This document shows positions 32,571 to 44,557 of a stretch of DNA of 64,000 nt, one piece after another. The translations under genes were made by a program, and so were the position numbers. The notes below the pieces were generated by a model that was given only the letters and a program-made list of their open reading frames with translations, was not told the DNA's origin and ran no database searches. This stretch comes from Luteococcus sanguinis (GTDB lineage: Bacteria; Actinomycetota; Actinomycetes; Propionibacteriales; Propionibacteriaceae). Numbering within the stretch: position 1 is the stretch's first letter; the number at the start of each line of letters is the position of its first letter. The DNA lies in contig NZ_BAAAKI010000004.1 of assembly GCF_039527675.1 (NCBI RefSeq), positions 248,001-312,000 of the forward strand, written 5' to 3'.

Positions 32571-32609
32571 GACGACGGGTCGGCCGCGGTTCGCGGCCGG
32601 CCCTTCGTC
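32571..32609 (+). terminator. Strong hairpin between fusA and tuf
   Basis: A 12-bp core (GGGTCGGCCGCG with CGCGGCCGGCCC, one wobble, GTT loop) is extended by GACGA/TCGTC. It lies 19 nt after fusA and lacks a U-tract. It could limit read-through into tuf, which has a TTGACT -35-like element at 32630. Confidence 0.6.
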
Positions 32610-32787
32610 GGTCCATGACGGGAACCGGTTTGACTACTGGCACGCCGTGGACAAAACTTGGACGGGTATCCCTGAACGCCTCGGCGAATGGGGTCCGACC
32701 ACAAGACCGACGTGGGGGAGTGGTCCCCGACGTTCCACCACAGTTCTCATGCGAACCGCGCATGCTGACATTCATGAAGGAGCCCCA

Positions 32788-33981
<1,194 letters not shown>

Positions 33982-34010
33982 TCTTGTTTCACCTGGTCTG
34001 ACTTGATCGT

Positions 34011-34043
34011 AGAAGGCCCCGTCCCCAAGGGACGGGGCCTTCT
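34011..34043 (+). terminator. tuf terminator
   Basis: A perfect 15-bp inverted repeat AGAAGGCCCCGTCCC/complement with a 3-nt loop lies 29 nt after the tuf stop. It may also stop transcription from treY, which converges. Confidence 0.85.
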
Positions 34044-34068
34044 CGCATGCCTGGGGAAACGGCGCGGC

Positions 34069-36327
34069 TCAGTCGCGGACCAGCAGCGCCACCGGGAGCT
34101 CGGACAACAGTTCGGACACGGCGGTCTCGCCCTCGAAGGCGCGGCCGGTCAGCGCGTCCGTCCACCGTCCGTCCAGCGGGAGCGTCGTCGATGCCCAGCC
34201 ACCACGTCGGGCAAGGCCAACTGGTAGGCGCGTGGCCAGCCCGATCACACCGGTGCGCTCGAAGGCCACCAAGTGGTCTGCAGCCTCGCCCTCGGCCGCC
34301 AACGCGCGATAACCGGTGAACAGTTCGGGGCGTTCCCGGCGCAGGCGCAGCGTGGTGCGCACCACGTGGAGCTTCGCCGCGCCGGACTCGTCGATCGCGT
34401 GGCTGCCCGCAGCGGCGAGTTGGGCCAGCCGAAGGTGGTCAACGGGGCGCCGGTTGTCGGGGTCGACCAGCGAGTCATCCCAGACCTCGGTGCCCTGGTA
34501 GACGTCGGGGACGCCGGGCATCGCCAGCTGGACGAGTTTCTGGGACAGCGAATTGCTCCAGCCAGGCGCCTCGAGGAGTGCCTGCACCTCGCGCCAGGCA
34601 TCGCGCAGCGGTCCTGCCCCCAGCGCGGTGTCGATTGCAGCGTGGGCACGGCCTTCGTAGCCCTCGTCCGTATCGGTGTGGCTGGTGTGGGTGTGCGCCT
34701 CGCGCATGGCCTTGGTGGCGTAGTCGTGAAGCCGCTCGGCCTCGATCTCGCCGGTGCCCGCCAGCGTCTGGGCCAGCAACTCGGCGAACTGGGCGTCGTC
34801 CAGGCCGGTGTGCTCGCTGAAGGTGGTCATGAAGGCGGACCACTGCTCCGGAACCTCCGAGAGCACGGCGAGCCGTGCGCGGACGTCCTCTCCGCGCTTG
34901 GTGTCGTGCGTCGACAGCGAGGTCATCGAGGCCGGGAGGTCTCGCTCTCGCCGCTCCATTGCCGCGTGGAAGTCAGCCAGGCCCGAACCGAAGCGCGCCG
35001 GGTCACCGCCCACTTCGTTGAGGGCCACGAAGCGGTTGGCCCGGTACCAGGCGGTGTCCTCGATGCCCTTGGCCATCACCGCACCACTGAGCTGCTGGAA
35101 GCGGCGCGCGGCCTCCTGCGCCACCTCGCCGAGCACCGGTTCCAGCGCATCCAGCGCGGCAGCCAGCTCAGGTCGGGCCGAGCGGGCTGCGGCCAGAGCC
35201 TCGTCCAGGGCGTGCCGGTCGTCAGGCAGGTAGGTGCGGTAGACGGGCATGCGCACCGCCAGCTCGACCAGCGCCTCGCGGGCGCCGATGGGTGCGGGGT
35301 CGGGCAGGGCCGCCATGATCCGGCGGAGCTCGGCCCCGAACTGCTGTTCGCAGACCTCTCGCTTGCCGGCCAGCACCTGCTCGCCGATGCTGAGCAGGTC
35401 GCCGGTGCGCCGCTGGTAGTCATCGGTGAAGGCCTGCTCGCCAGCCTGGTCGACGAACAGCTGAGTCACCTCGGTCATGGCGTCGTAGCCGGTGGTTCCG
35501 GCGATCGACCACTCGGGAAGGGCCTCGCCGGGCTCCAGGATCTTCTCGGCCACCAGCCAGGCCCCGGGAGCGGCCTCGGCGAGCCGGTTGAAGTACTCCT
35601 TGGGGTCGACCAGACCGTCCGGGTGGTCGACGCGCAGGCCTTCGATGCCGTCATCGCGCACCATCCGCAGGACGCGCTCGTGGGTGGCCGCGAAGACTTC
35701 GGGATCCTCGACACGCAGACCGGCCAGGGTCGCGATCGTGAAGAAGCGGCGATGGGTGAGCTTGTCGTCCCCTTCGCGCCAGGGGATCAGGCGGTAGTGC
35801 TGGCGCTGGTGCACCTCGCGGGGGTCGTCCCCCTCGGCCCACGTGTCGGGTGCCAGTGGGAACCGGTTCTCCCAGTAGTGGAGCTCCCCGTCCACGATGC
35901 GCAGGTCGTCCACTGCCGCCGCGTCGGCCAGGACGGGGACGGCGATCGCCGGGGCGCTCCAGTCGATGTCGAACCAGTGCGCGTACTGCGAGGAGCGTCC
36001 GTGGGCCAGCACGTCCCACCAAGCGGAGGTCTCCCATGGCTTGGCGATGCCCATGTGGTTCGGGACGATGTCCACCACGATCCCCAGACCTGCGGCGCGG
36101 GCCGCTTCGACGAAGTGTCGCCAGCCTTGTTCGCCGCCACGGGCCGGGTCGATGGTCGTCGGGTCGGCCACGTCGTAGCCATGGTCGGAGCCCGACGTGG
36201 CGGTGAGCAGGGGGGAGAGGTAGACCGCGCCGACACCGAGGTCGGCCAGACGGTCCACCACGGCAGCCGCGTCGTCCAGCGTGAACCCGGACTGGATCTG
36301 GAGGCGGTAGGTGGAGGTGGGGATCAT
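34069..36327 (-). CDS. treY: Malto-oligosyltrehalose synthase
   Basis: The 752-aa GH13 intramolecular transglucosylase converts the reducing-end alpha-1,4 bond of maltodextrins to alpha-1,1, the first step of the TreY-TreZ trehalose route. Motifs include STYRLQIQ at the N-terminus, DIVPNHMG, the nucleophile region GLRVDHPDGL, the acid in WLVAEKIL, SLSTHDTKRGEDVRAR and PGVPDVYQGTE. The ATG at 36327 is 7 nt after TAACCT (36340-36335), so the mRNA is likely leaderless. The open frame to 36750 is not conserved. treZ is not adjacent. Confidence 0.94.
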   Translation of the reverse strand: MIPTSTYRLQIQSGFTLDDAAAVVDRLADLGVGAVYLSPLLTATSGSDHGYDVADPTTIDPARGGEQGWRHFVEAARAAGLGIVVDIVPNHMGIAKPWETSAWWDVLAHGRSSQYAHWFDIDWSAPAIAVPVLADAAAVDDLRIVDGELHYWENRFPLAPDTWAEGDDPREVHQRQHYRLIPWREGDDKLTHRRFFTIATLAGLRVEDPEVFAATHERVLRMVRDDGIEGLRVDHPDGLVDPKEYFNRLAEAAPGAWLVAEKILEPGEALPEWSIAGTTGYDAMTEVTQLFVDQAGEQAFTDDYQRRTGDLLSIGEQVLAGKREVCEQQFGAELRRIMAALPDPAPIGAREALVELAVRMPVYRTYLPDDRHALDEALAAARSARPELAAALDALEPVLGEVAQEAARRFQQLSGAVMAKGIEDTAWYRANRFVALNEVGGDPARFGSGLADFHAAMERRERDLPASMTSLSTHDTKRGEDVRARLAVLSEVPEQWSAFMTTFSEHTGLDDAQFAELLAQTLAGTGEIEAERLHDYATKAMREAHTHTSHTDTDEGYEGRAHAAIDTALGAGPLRDAWREVQALLEAPGWSNSLSQKLVQLAMPGVPDVYQGTEVWDDSLVDPDNRRPVDHLRLAQLAAAGSHAIDESGAAKLHVVRTTLRLRRERPELFTGYRALAAEGEAADHLVAFERTGVIGLATRLPVGLARRGGWASTTLPLDGRWTDALTGRAFEGETAVSELLSELPVALLVRD

Positions 36328-36340
36328 GGCCTCGAGGTTA

Positions 36341-36661
36341 TCGGGGGTGGCGTGGCGCGAGTGAACTCCGAGACCCCAGGCCGGGCTCGTCCGCTGCGGG
36401 CGGACGCCACGCCGTGCATCCCGGCACCCGGGCGCTGGCGACCCTTCTCGAGGACCTCGTCGGGGTATGGGGGAGGCGGTTCTCGTTGGGTGTGGACGCG
36501 CTGCTGGGCCGCGTGCCCGGCGGGGCGTCACGTGGCGTTGCTGGAACTCGGCGTGGCTGAGCCCACGCTCGAAGTGATCCCTCAACTGGCGCACGGAACC
36601 TGGTTCGTTCTCGGGGAGAGTGTTCCTTCCCGGGACAGTGGTTCGGCGCTGGGCCCGGGGT
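36341..36661. other. Intergenic stretch without a recognisable gene
   Basis: The 320-bp region between the treY start and the glnS stop contains only incidental open frames. It should hold the glnS transcription end and the treY -35 region. Confidence 0.5.
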
Positions 36662-38356
36662 TCAGCCCTGCTGCTGACGCTTCTGGACCGCCGCCCACTC
36701 ATCCTTGAGCCCGACCGCGCGATGGAAGTGCATGCCCTCATCCTTGGCAAAGTAGCCGAGACGCTCGAACTGCATCACCTGGCCCACCGCCGACTCGGCG
36801 AGCGAGGGCTCCAGCTTGCAGCCAGCGAGCACGACGCGGGAGTTGGGGTTCAGGTCGTCCAGGGCCTCTCCGGTCGCCTCGCCGGGTGCCATGGCGGTGA
36901 ACAGACGGTCGTAGAGGGACACCTCCGCATCGACCGCATGCGGTGCCGAGACCCAGTGCATCGTCGACTTCACCTTGCGGCCGTCGGGGGCATCCCCGCC
37001 GCGCGTGGCCGGGTCGTAGGTCGCATTCACCTGGACGACATTGCCCTGGTCGTCCTTGATGACGTCCGTGGCGGTGACGAGGAAGGCCCCGCGCAGGCGC
37101 ACCTCGCGGCCGGGGGAGAGGCGGAAGAACTTGGGCGGGGGGACCTCCGCGAAGTCGTCCGACTCGATGAACAGCTCACCGGTGAAGGGGAGCGTGCGGG
37201 TGCCGTCGGCGGGGTTCTCCGGGTTGTTGTTCACCTCGAACCACTCCACGACCGGATCGCCGCTCGCATCGACGGGCCAGTTCGTGAGCACCAGCTTGAG
37301 CGGGTGCAGGACGGCCATCCGGCGCTGCGCGGTGCGGTTCAGCTCGCGTCGCACGAAGGCCTCGAACTCCTCGATCGCCTTCACGGAGTTGTTGCGGGTG
37401 GTGCCGACCGCGGTCATGAAGTCGCGGATCGCGGCAGCCGGGTAGCCACGCCGGCGCATCCCCCGCAGGGTGGGCATCCGCGGGTCGTCCCAGCCGTCGA
37501 CGACGCCGTCGTCCACCAGCTTCTTCAGCCGACGCTTGGAGGTGATGGTGTGGGTCAGTTCCAAGCGCGCGAACTCGATCTGCTTGGGGGTGTCACCGGG
37601 AAGCGGGAGGTGGGCGAGGAACCAGTCGTACAGCGCGCGGTGCGAGTCGAACTCCAGCGAGCACAGCGAATGCGTGACGCCCTCGATGGCGTCGCTCTGG
37701 CCGTGGGCCCAGTCGTAGGTGGGGTAGATGCACCACTTGTCGCCGGTGTTGTGGTGGTCGGCGTGGCGGACGCGGTACATCACCGGGTCGCGCAGCCACA
37801 TGTTCTCGCTGGCCATGTCGATCTTCGCGCGCAGGCAGCGGGTGCCGTCGGCAAACTCACCCGCTCGCATCCGGCGCAGCAGGTCGAGGCTCTCAGCTGC
37901 CGGACGGTTGCGGAAGGGGGACTCCACGCCGGGGGTGCCGAAGCCACCACGCTGGGCGGAGATGGTCTCGCCGTCCTGATCGTCCACATAGGCCAAACCG
38001 TTCTCCACCAGGTGCTCGGCCCACTGGTACAGCTGCTCGAAGTAGTCCGAGGCGTGCACGGTGGTGCCGGGGGTGTAGCCCAGCCACGCGATGTCGTCCT
38101 TGATGGCATCGACGTACTCCGACTCCTCGGTGCCCGGGTTGGTGTCGTCGAGGCGCAGGTTGCACACACCGCCGAAGTCCTGCGCCACCGAGAAGTTCTG
38201 GACGATCGCCTTGGCGTGCCCGATGTGCAGGTAGCCGTTGGGCTCCGGCGGGAAGCGGGTCTGGACGCGCTGACCGTAGGTGCCCTGCTCGTTGTCGCGG
38301 CGGACGATCTCCCGGATGAAGTCGTTGGCAACGGGGGCAGTGCTGGGCTCGGTCAT
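36662..38356 (-). CDS. glnS: Glutaminyl-tRNA synthetase
   Basis: The 564-aa class I synthetase has the HIGH box in RFPPEPNGYLHIGHAKAI, the KMSKS-like loop ITSKRRLKKL (Met replaced by Thr), the GlnRS-type LRLDDTNPGTEE and a C-terminal anticodon-binding beta-barrel (VRLRGAFLVTATDV). It charges tRNA-Gln directly. Many actinobacteria rely on GatCAB transamidation instead, so its presence is notable. TAGGCT (38368-38363) ends 6 nt before the ATG and no Shine-Dalgarno is seen. The gene is divergent from gltX with only 66 bp between starts. Confidence 0.96.
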   Translation of the reverse strand: MTEPSTAPVANDFIREIVRRDNEQGTYGQRVQTRFPPEPNGYLHIGHAKAIVQNFSVAQDFGGVCNLRLDDTNPGTEESEYVDAIKDDIAWLGYTPGTTVHASDYFEQLYQWAEHLVENGLAYVDDQDGETISAQRGGFGTPGVESPFRNRPAAESLDLLRRMRAGEFADGTRCLRAKIDMASENMWLRDPVMYRVRHADHHNTGDKWCIYPTYDWAHGQSDAIEGVTHSLCSLEFDSHRALYDWFLAHLPLPGDTPKQIEFARLELTHTITSKRRLKKLVDDGVVDGWDDPRMPTLRGMRRRGYPAAAIRDFMTAVGTTRNNSVKAIEEFEAFVRRELNRTAQRRMAVLHPLKLVLTNWPVDASGDPVVEWFEVNNNPENPADGTRTLPFTGELFIESDDFAEVPPPKFFRLSPGREVRLRGAFLVTATDVIKDDQGNVVQVNATYDPATRGGDAPDGRKVKSTMHWVSAPHAVDAEVSLYDRLFTAMAPGEATGEALDDLNPNSRVVLAGCKLEPSLAESAVGQVMQFERLGYFAKDEGMHFHRAVGLKDEWAAVQKRQQQG

Positions 38357-38422
38357 GGCGGAAGCCTAGCGGGCTGTCGTCCAGGCTCCGTTCCGGCTGC
38401 CCCCGATAGGCTTGGCCCCACC

Positions 38423-39892
<1,470 letters not shown>

Positions 39893-39927
39893 GCGAAGGT
39901 TCCCGCACGAGTGGGTCGGGCTTGCCC

Positions 39928-40608
39928 TCAGGCGGACAACTGCTTGAGGGTGGGGTCACCGCCCATGGCGCCGACCTCGGCCAGGAAGAGCTCGGCGCAC
40001 GCCAGCGCGTCGGTGAGCGCATTGTGCGCTGCATAACGGGGCAGGCCGTACTGGTCGCGGGCACCCCACAACCGCAGGGCACCGCGTGGTGGCTCGTCGT
40101 CGAATCCCTGGGTCAACAACCGGTACTGCACCTGCATGGTGTCGACGACGCTGAAGCGGGGACGCACTCCGTGGACCTGCTCGCAGGCCAGGCCGAGGAA
40201 GCCGGTCTCCAGCACCGCATGGTGGGCCAGGAGCACGCGTCCGGTGCAGGCGACCAAAAAGGCGTCGACTGCCTCGACGAGTTCCGAACCCTGGCTCAGC
40301 TGGTCGTCGGTGATCCTGTGCAGGGTGGCCGACTGGCCCACCTGGGCGTCGGAGTCGACGATGACGTGGCCGGCGCCCGCCAGGGGGATCGCGAGGGCGT
40401 CCACCGGCACCCATCCGATGGACAGCAGCCGGTCGCGTTCCGGGTCCAGTCCAGTCGTCTCGACGTCCACGGCGAGCAGCGGCAGCCGGGAGGCGGGGGT
40501 GGACGGATCGGGTAGTGGGGCCTCCAGGAAGCGGCGCATGACACCGTCGGTCAACAGGCGCGCCTGGCGGGCACGGTTCTCGGCGGCGGATCGGCGAAAC
40601 AGCGGCAT
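39928..40608 (-). CDS. DnaQ-like 3'-5' exonuclease domain protein
   Basis: The 226-aa DEDDh exonuclease shows Exo I LLAVDVETTGLDPERDRLL (catalytic Asp/Glu), Exo II around GRVLLAHHAVLETGFL and Exo III HNALTDALACAELFL with the catalytic His and Asp. It resembles polymerase III epsilon but stands alone without a polymerase contact region. It starts 9 nt downstream of the cNMP/CBS protein and is cotranscribed with it. This pairing recurs widely, but its biological role is not defined. Confidence 0.88.
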   Translation of the reverse strand: MPLFRRSAAENRARQARLLTDGVMRRFLEAPLPDPSTPASRLPLLAVDVETTGLDPERDRLLSIGWVPVDALAIPLAGAGHVIVDSDAQVGQSATLHRITDDQLSQGSELVEAVDAFLVACTGRVLLAHHAVLETGFLGLACEQVHGVRPRFSVVDTMQVQYRLLTQGFDDEPPRGALRLWGARDQYGLPRYAAHNALTDALACAELFLAEVGAMGGDPTLKQLSA

Positions 40609-40617
40609 CTCGTGGCC

Positions 40618-42486
40618 TCAGCGGACGAGGTGGGTCTGGAAGAGGTAGCCGAGGCCCTCCTGCGCCTTGCGGATGACCCCGAAGGCGTCTCGCAGGTGTC
40701 GCTTCTCGAAGGTGCTCAACTCGTCAGGGCTGACGAAGTTGTCCGAGCGCTCGCCGCTGGCCAACTGGCGGTTCTGATGCCGCAAGCGCACATGGCTGCA
40801 GAACAGGAAGGCGTCGATCAGGTCGTTGGCTCCCTGCTGCGTGAGATGGCCCTGCGCGGCCAAGGCGCGCAGCCGTTCCGTGGTGCCGACTGCCGAGATC
40901 GAGTTGTTGAGGGCGTGCACCCGGGCGAGCTCTATCACCGCGTGCACGCCACCTGCTTTCAGGTCGAGGGTGTCGCGGTGGTCGCCCTCCTTCTCCAGGA
41001 CGAAGCCTCGGAAGAAGCCGATCGGTGGCTGCCGCTGGACGGCCTGCGCGGCGAGGTGGGCGAGGAATCGGCGCGACTGTGGGGCCATCGACAGCGTCTC
41101 CGTGCGTACCTGGTCGAACAGCTCGGCGTGCCCATGGGCGACGCGAGCGTCAAAGAAGATCTGTGAGTGGAGCACCGCCTGCGGCTCCGGTTCGTTGAGC
41201 CAGCGGTGGAAGTACTGCCGCCACTGGCTCTGGGAGGCACGCCACCGGGGATTGGTCGCCATCACGTCGCCATCGCACACGGCGTAGCCGCACTCGGCCA
41301 GCCCGTCGCGCACCCGGATGGCCACCTGCTCGAACCATCCCAGCCGCGCCTGCTCGATGCCGTCCTCGTACAGGATGGCGTGGTCCTGGTCACTGGACAG
41401 CCCCAGCTCACCCCGCGCCTGCGAACCGAGCACGAGCCAGCACCACCGCCCCGGCGCCTCGCCGAGTTCTGCCGTCGCCAACTCGAGCAGGCGACGGTGG
41501 GTCGCATCGGCCAGGGCCGTGAGCAGGTGGGTGATGTCGTCGGCGGACGCATCCTGGGCGAAGAGCTGGGAGACGACCTGGGCGCGTCGGGCATTGACCG
41601 CGGCCAGGCCGGCCACGTCGTTCTGCCGGGCGATGTCACCGATCAGGAAGAGGGGATTGGCCTGTTCCAGCCGGAGCAGGTCACCCTGGCTGACCAGACC
41701 CACCGGACGCCCTTCGCTGACCAGTGGCAGGTGGCGCACATTGCGCGAGGTCATCGTGAGCAGGGCCTCGAAGGCGCGCGCCCCCGGATCCATGGTGAGT
41801 GGGCGAGGACTCATCACCTCACTGACCGGCAAAGCGATGTCCAGGCCGCTGGCCACCACTTTGTTGCGCAGGTCCCGGTCGGTGACGATGCCCACCAGCA
41901 GTGAGTCGGCCACGACCATCAGCGCCGACACATTGCGCTCGCGCATCAGTTGGGCCGCCTGCCGGATCGTCGAGGTCGGGGAGGTGGTGATCGGTTCCCG
42001 TCCGGCGGAGATCTCCCCGAGCTCGAGACCGAGCCAGGCGCTGGCCCCCCGGTCGGCCTGCCGTACGGTGCTCGCGGCAACCCGTACCCGGGTCTCTCCC
42101 ACCTGCTCGTAGAACTGTCGCACGGCCTCGTGGTGCTGGTGGAGGTGGTGGAAGACGTCGGCCGACATCACATAGGCCAGTGAGTCCTCGATCGCGGTGA
42201 TGGTGTATCGGGACGGCGCACGCGACAGCAGCGAGGAGGCGCCGAAGGAGCCCCCGGGTTCTGTCCGCTCCACCAGTTGCCCGGTCGCGTCCACGATGTC
42301 GACCGCCCCCGAACGCAACACGTGCACTATGTTGTTGGGCTGTCCGACCATCATGATGGGCGTGCCGCGCCGGTAGTAGCGGACCTGCATGCGGGTGGCC
42401 AGCTCGTCCATCAATCGGCTGTCCAGCTCGCTCCAGGGTTCGTGGGCGGCCAGGAAGTCGGCCACCTCGCGCACCTCGACGTCCAT
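40618..42486 (-). CDS. cNMP-binding/CBS-pair/DUF294 nucleotidyltransferase-like protein
   Basis: This is a 622-aa multidomain signalling protein. Residues 10-130 are a cyclic-nucleotide-binding fold (PNNIVHVLRSGAVDIV, GGSFGASSLL). Residues 165-285 are a CBS pair (TIRQAAQLMRERNVSALMVV, VSEVMSPRPLTM). A DUF294 GlnD-like nucleotidyltransferase region follows with GSQARGELGLSSDQDHAIL (about residue 360), then a helical DUF294_C domain. The ATG at 42486 has AAGGAGG 9 nt upstream, so the upstream open frame to 42756 is rejected. It probably senses a nucleotide and modifies a partner. Homologues are commonly linked to a DnaQ-like exonuclease, as here. Confidence 0.88.
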   Translation of the reverse strand: MDVEVREVADFLAAHEPWSELDSRLMDELATRMQVRYYRRGTPIMMVGQPNNIVHVLRSGAVDIVDATGQLVERTEPGGSFGASSLLSRAPSRYTITAIEDSLAYVMSADVFHHLHQHHEAVRQFYEQVGETRVRVAASTVRQADRGASAWLGLELGEISAGREPITTSPTSTIRQAAQLMRERNVSALMVVADSLLVGIVTDRDLRNKVVASGLDIALPVSEVMSPRPLTMDPGARAFEALLTMTSRNVRHLPLVSEGRPVGLVSQGDLLRLEQANPLFLIGDIARQNDVAGLAAVNARRAQVVSQLFAQDASADDITHLLTALADATHRRLLELATAELGEAPGRWCWLVLGSQARGELGLSSDQDHAILYEDGIEQARLGWFEQVAIRVRDGLAECGYAVCDGDVMATNPRWRASQSQWRQYFHRWLNEPEPQAVLHSQIFFDARVAHGHAELFDQVRTETLSMAPQSRRFLAHLAAQAVQRQPPIGFFRGFVLEKEGDHRDTLDLKAGGVHAVIELARVHALNNSISAVGTTERLRALAAQGHLTQQGANDLIDAFLFCSHVRLRHQNRQLASGERSDNFVSPDELSTFEKRHLRDAFGVIRKAQEGLGYLFQTHLVR

Positions 42487-42588
42487 CGCCAGCCTCCTTG
42501 CCGTCGGTGTTCGCCCAAGGTCCCACAGCAGCCCTGTGAGCGCAAGCATTCTCACGCGTGCCTGCCTGAGGGATGCTGCCAACCGGAT

Positions 42589-42617
42589 TTGGCACTGGCG
42601 CCGGATCATGACAGAAT
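42589..42617 (+). promoter_or_regulatory. Promoter of the S10 operon
   Basis: TTGGCA (42589-42594) and CAGAAT (42612-42617) are 17 nt apart. The leader to rpsJ would be about 245 nt. The 381-bp spacer from the divergent nucleotidyltransferase-like gene contains no other convincing gene. Confidence 0.6.
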
Positions 42618-42867
42618 CTTCAAGTTGCTCCGACGGGGCCAGCTGTGGTGTGCGAACGCCGCGCAGGCCCCCGGGCAGTCGCCTTGTGTGGCACTGCAGA
42701 AGCGACCGACACAATCCAACAGTGGTACTTGTGTGCGGAGCAGTAGTGCGACACACCCGACCGCGGGGGTCGGTGATCGACAGCAGAAGTGCTTGTCAGG
42801 AACCGAATCAGCGGAGCTGAAAGCCGGAACCATCCGGACCGAGCTTGGACGAGTAGAAGGAACAACT

Positions 42868-43179
42868 GTGGCGGGACAAAAGATCCGCATCAGGCTCCGT
42901 GCCTATGACCACGAGGTCATCGACTCGTCGGCGCGCAAGATCGTCGACACGGTGACCCGTACGGGTGCCAAGGTTGCCGGCCCGGTGCCGCTGCCTACCG
43001 AGAAGAACGTGTTCTGTGTGATCCGTTCGCCCCACAAGTACAAGGACAGCCGCGAGCATTTCGAGATGCGCACCCACAAGCGGCTCATCGACATCCTCGA
43101 TCCCACGCCGAAGACGGTTGATTCGCTCATGCGTCTCGACCTTCCGGCCGGTGTGGACATCGAGATCAAGCTTCCGTGA
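42868..43179 (+). CDS. rpsJ: 30S ribosomal protein S10
   Basis: The protein has 103 aa. The start is GTG at 42868 with AGAAGG 7 nt upstream. KIRIRLRAYDHEVIDSSARK and SPHKYKDSREHFEMRTHKR are diagnostic. It is the first gene of the S10 operon, and S10 also acts as NusE in antitermination. rplC follows 11 nt after the stop. Confidence 0.98.
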   Translation: MAGQKIRIRLRAYDHEVIDSSARKIVDTVTRTGAKVAGPVPLPTEKNVFCVIRSPHKYKDSREHFEMRTHKRLIDILDPTPKTVDSLMRLDLPAGVDIEIKLP

Positions 43180-43190
43180 GGTCTGCTGAC

Positions 43191-43850
43191 ATGACGAACG
43201 AACGCAAGGTGAAGGGCCTGCTGGGCACCAAGCTCGGCATGACCCAGCTGTGGGACGACAACAACAAGGTCGTCCCCGTGACCGTGATCCAGGCTGGCCC
43301 CTGTGTGGTCACCCAGGTCCGTACCCCCGAGACCGACGGCTACTCCGCCGTCCAGCTCGGCTTCGGTGCGGTCAAGGCCAAGAAGGTCACCAAGCCCGAG
43401 TCGGGCCAATTCGAGAAGGCTGGCGTGACCCCGCGCAAGCACCTCGCCGAGCTCCGCACCGCGGACGCCAGCGAGTACACCCTCGGCCAGGAAGTCACCG
43501 CCGAGACCTTCGCTGCCGCTGAGGTCGTCGACGTGACCGGCGTGACCAAGGGCAAGGGCACCGCGGGTGTCATGAAGCGCCACGGCTTCAAGGGCCTCAG
43601 CGCGAGCCACGGTGTGCACCGCAAGCACCGCTCGCCCGGTTCCATCGGTGGCTGCTCGACCCCCGGCCGTGTCTTCAAGGGAATGCGCATGGCTGGCCGC
43701 ATGGGCAATGCCCAGGTCACCATCCAGAACCTGACCATCCACGCTGTCGACGCCGAGCGCGGCCTGATCCTGGTCCGCGGAGCCATCCCGGGCAACAAGG
43801 GCAGCCTGGTCGTCGTCCGCAGCGCTGCCAAGAAGGGTGATGTCGCATGA
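43191..43850 (+). CDS. rplC: 50S ribosomal protein L3
   Basis: The protein has 219 aa. KGLLGTKLGMTQLWDD opens the protein, and SHGVHRKHRSPGSIGGCSTPGRVFKGMRM is the loop near the peptidyl-transferase centre. ATG at 43191 is chosen over an in-frame GTG at 43176 that overlaps rpsJ, because GAGG lies upstream and homologues start here. It overlaps rplD by ATGA. Confidence 0.98.
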   Translation: MTNERKVKGLLGTKLGMTQLWDDNNKVVPVTVIQAGPCVVTQVRTPETDGYSAVQLGFGAVKAKKVTKPESGQFEKAGVTPRKHLAELRTADASEYTLGQEVTAETFAAAEVVDVTGVTKGKGTAGVMKRHGFKGLSASHGVHRKHRSPGSIGGCSTPGRVFKGMRMAGRMGNAQVTIQNLTIHAVDAERGLILVRGAIPGNKGSLVVVRSAAKKGDVA

Positions 43851-44557
43851 GCGAGTCGCTGAAGGTCGACGTCCTCGGCGTCGACGGCAAGAAGGCCGGC
43901 ACCACGGAGCTCCCCGGTGAGTACTTCGACGTGCAGACCAACATCCCGCTGATCCACCAGGTCGTCGTGGCCCAGCAGGCCGCTGCTCGTCAGGGCACGC
44001 ACTCCACCAAGACCCGCGGCGAGGTTCGCGGCGGTGGCATCAAGCCCTGGCGCCAGAAGGGCACCGGTCGCGCCCGTCACGGCTCGCGTCGTTCGCCCAT
44101 CTGGGTCGGCGGTGGCACCGTGCACGGCCCGAAGCCCCACGGCTACGAGCAGCGCACCCCCAAGAAGATGATCGCTGCCGCCATCAAGGGCGCCCTGTCC
44201 GATCGCGCTCGCGACGGCAAGGTGTTCGTGCTGGACAGCATCGTCGCCGGTGAGGTCCCCTCGACCAAGGCTGCCCTCCAGGCGCTGCAGTCGCTCGGTG
44301 ACGTCACCAAGCTGCTCGTCGTGCTGGACCGCACCGAGGACGTCGCCTGGCTGAGCCTGCGCAATGTCCCGACCGTGCATGCCCTGGCCGTCGACCAGCT
44401 GAACGCCTACGACATCCTGGTCAACGATGGCGTGGTCTTCACCAAGGCCTCGCTGGACGCCTACACCTCGGGCCCCGCCAAGGGCAAGAGCGTCAAGGCC
44501 GTCGCGACCGAGACCGAGGCCGCCTCCGCGGCCGCCGATGAGGAGACCGAGAAGTGA
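43847..44557 (+). CDS. rplD: 50S ribosomal protein L4
   Basis: The protein has 236 aa. The exit-tunnel loop is GTHSTKTRGEVRGGGIKPWRQKGTGRARHGS-like (about residues 48-78). The last 20 residues are an Ala/Glu tail. It is translationally coupled to rplC (ATGA) and to rplW (GTGA). In enterobacteria L4 represses the S10 operon; whether it does so here is unknown. Confidence 0.98.
   Translation: MSESLKVDVLGVDGKKAGTTELPGEYFDVQTNIPLIHQVVVAQQAAARQGTHSTKTRGEVRGGGIKPWRQKGTGRARHGSRRSPIWVGGGTVHGPKPHGYEQRTPKKMIAAAIKGALSDRARDGKVFVLDSIVAGEVPSTKAALQALQSLGDVTKLLVVLDRTEDVAWLSLRNVPTVHALAVDQLNAYDILVNDGVVFTKASLDAYTSGPAKGKSVKAVATETEAASAAADEETEK

Noticed and set aside
36328..36750. 141-codon upstream extension of treY
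   Set aside because: It is Arg/Pro-rich and not conserved, and a TAACCT box 7 nt before 36327 supports the short form.
42487..42756. Upstream extension of the cNMP/CBS gene
   Set aside because: AAGGAGG is placed correctly for the ATG at 42486, and the extension covers the S10 promoter region.
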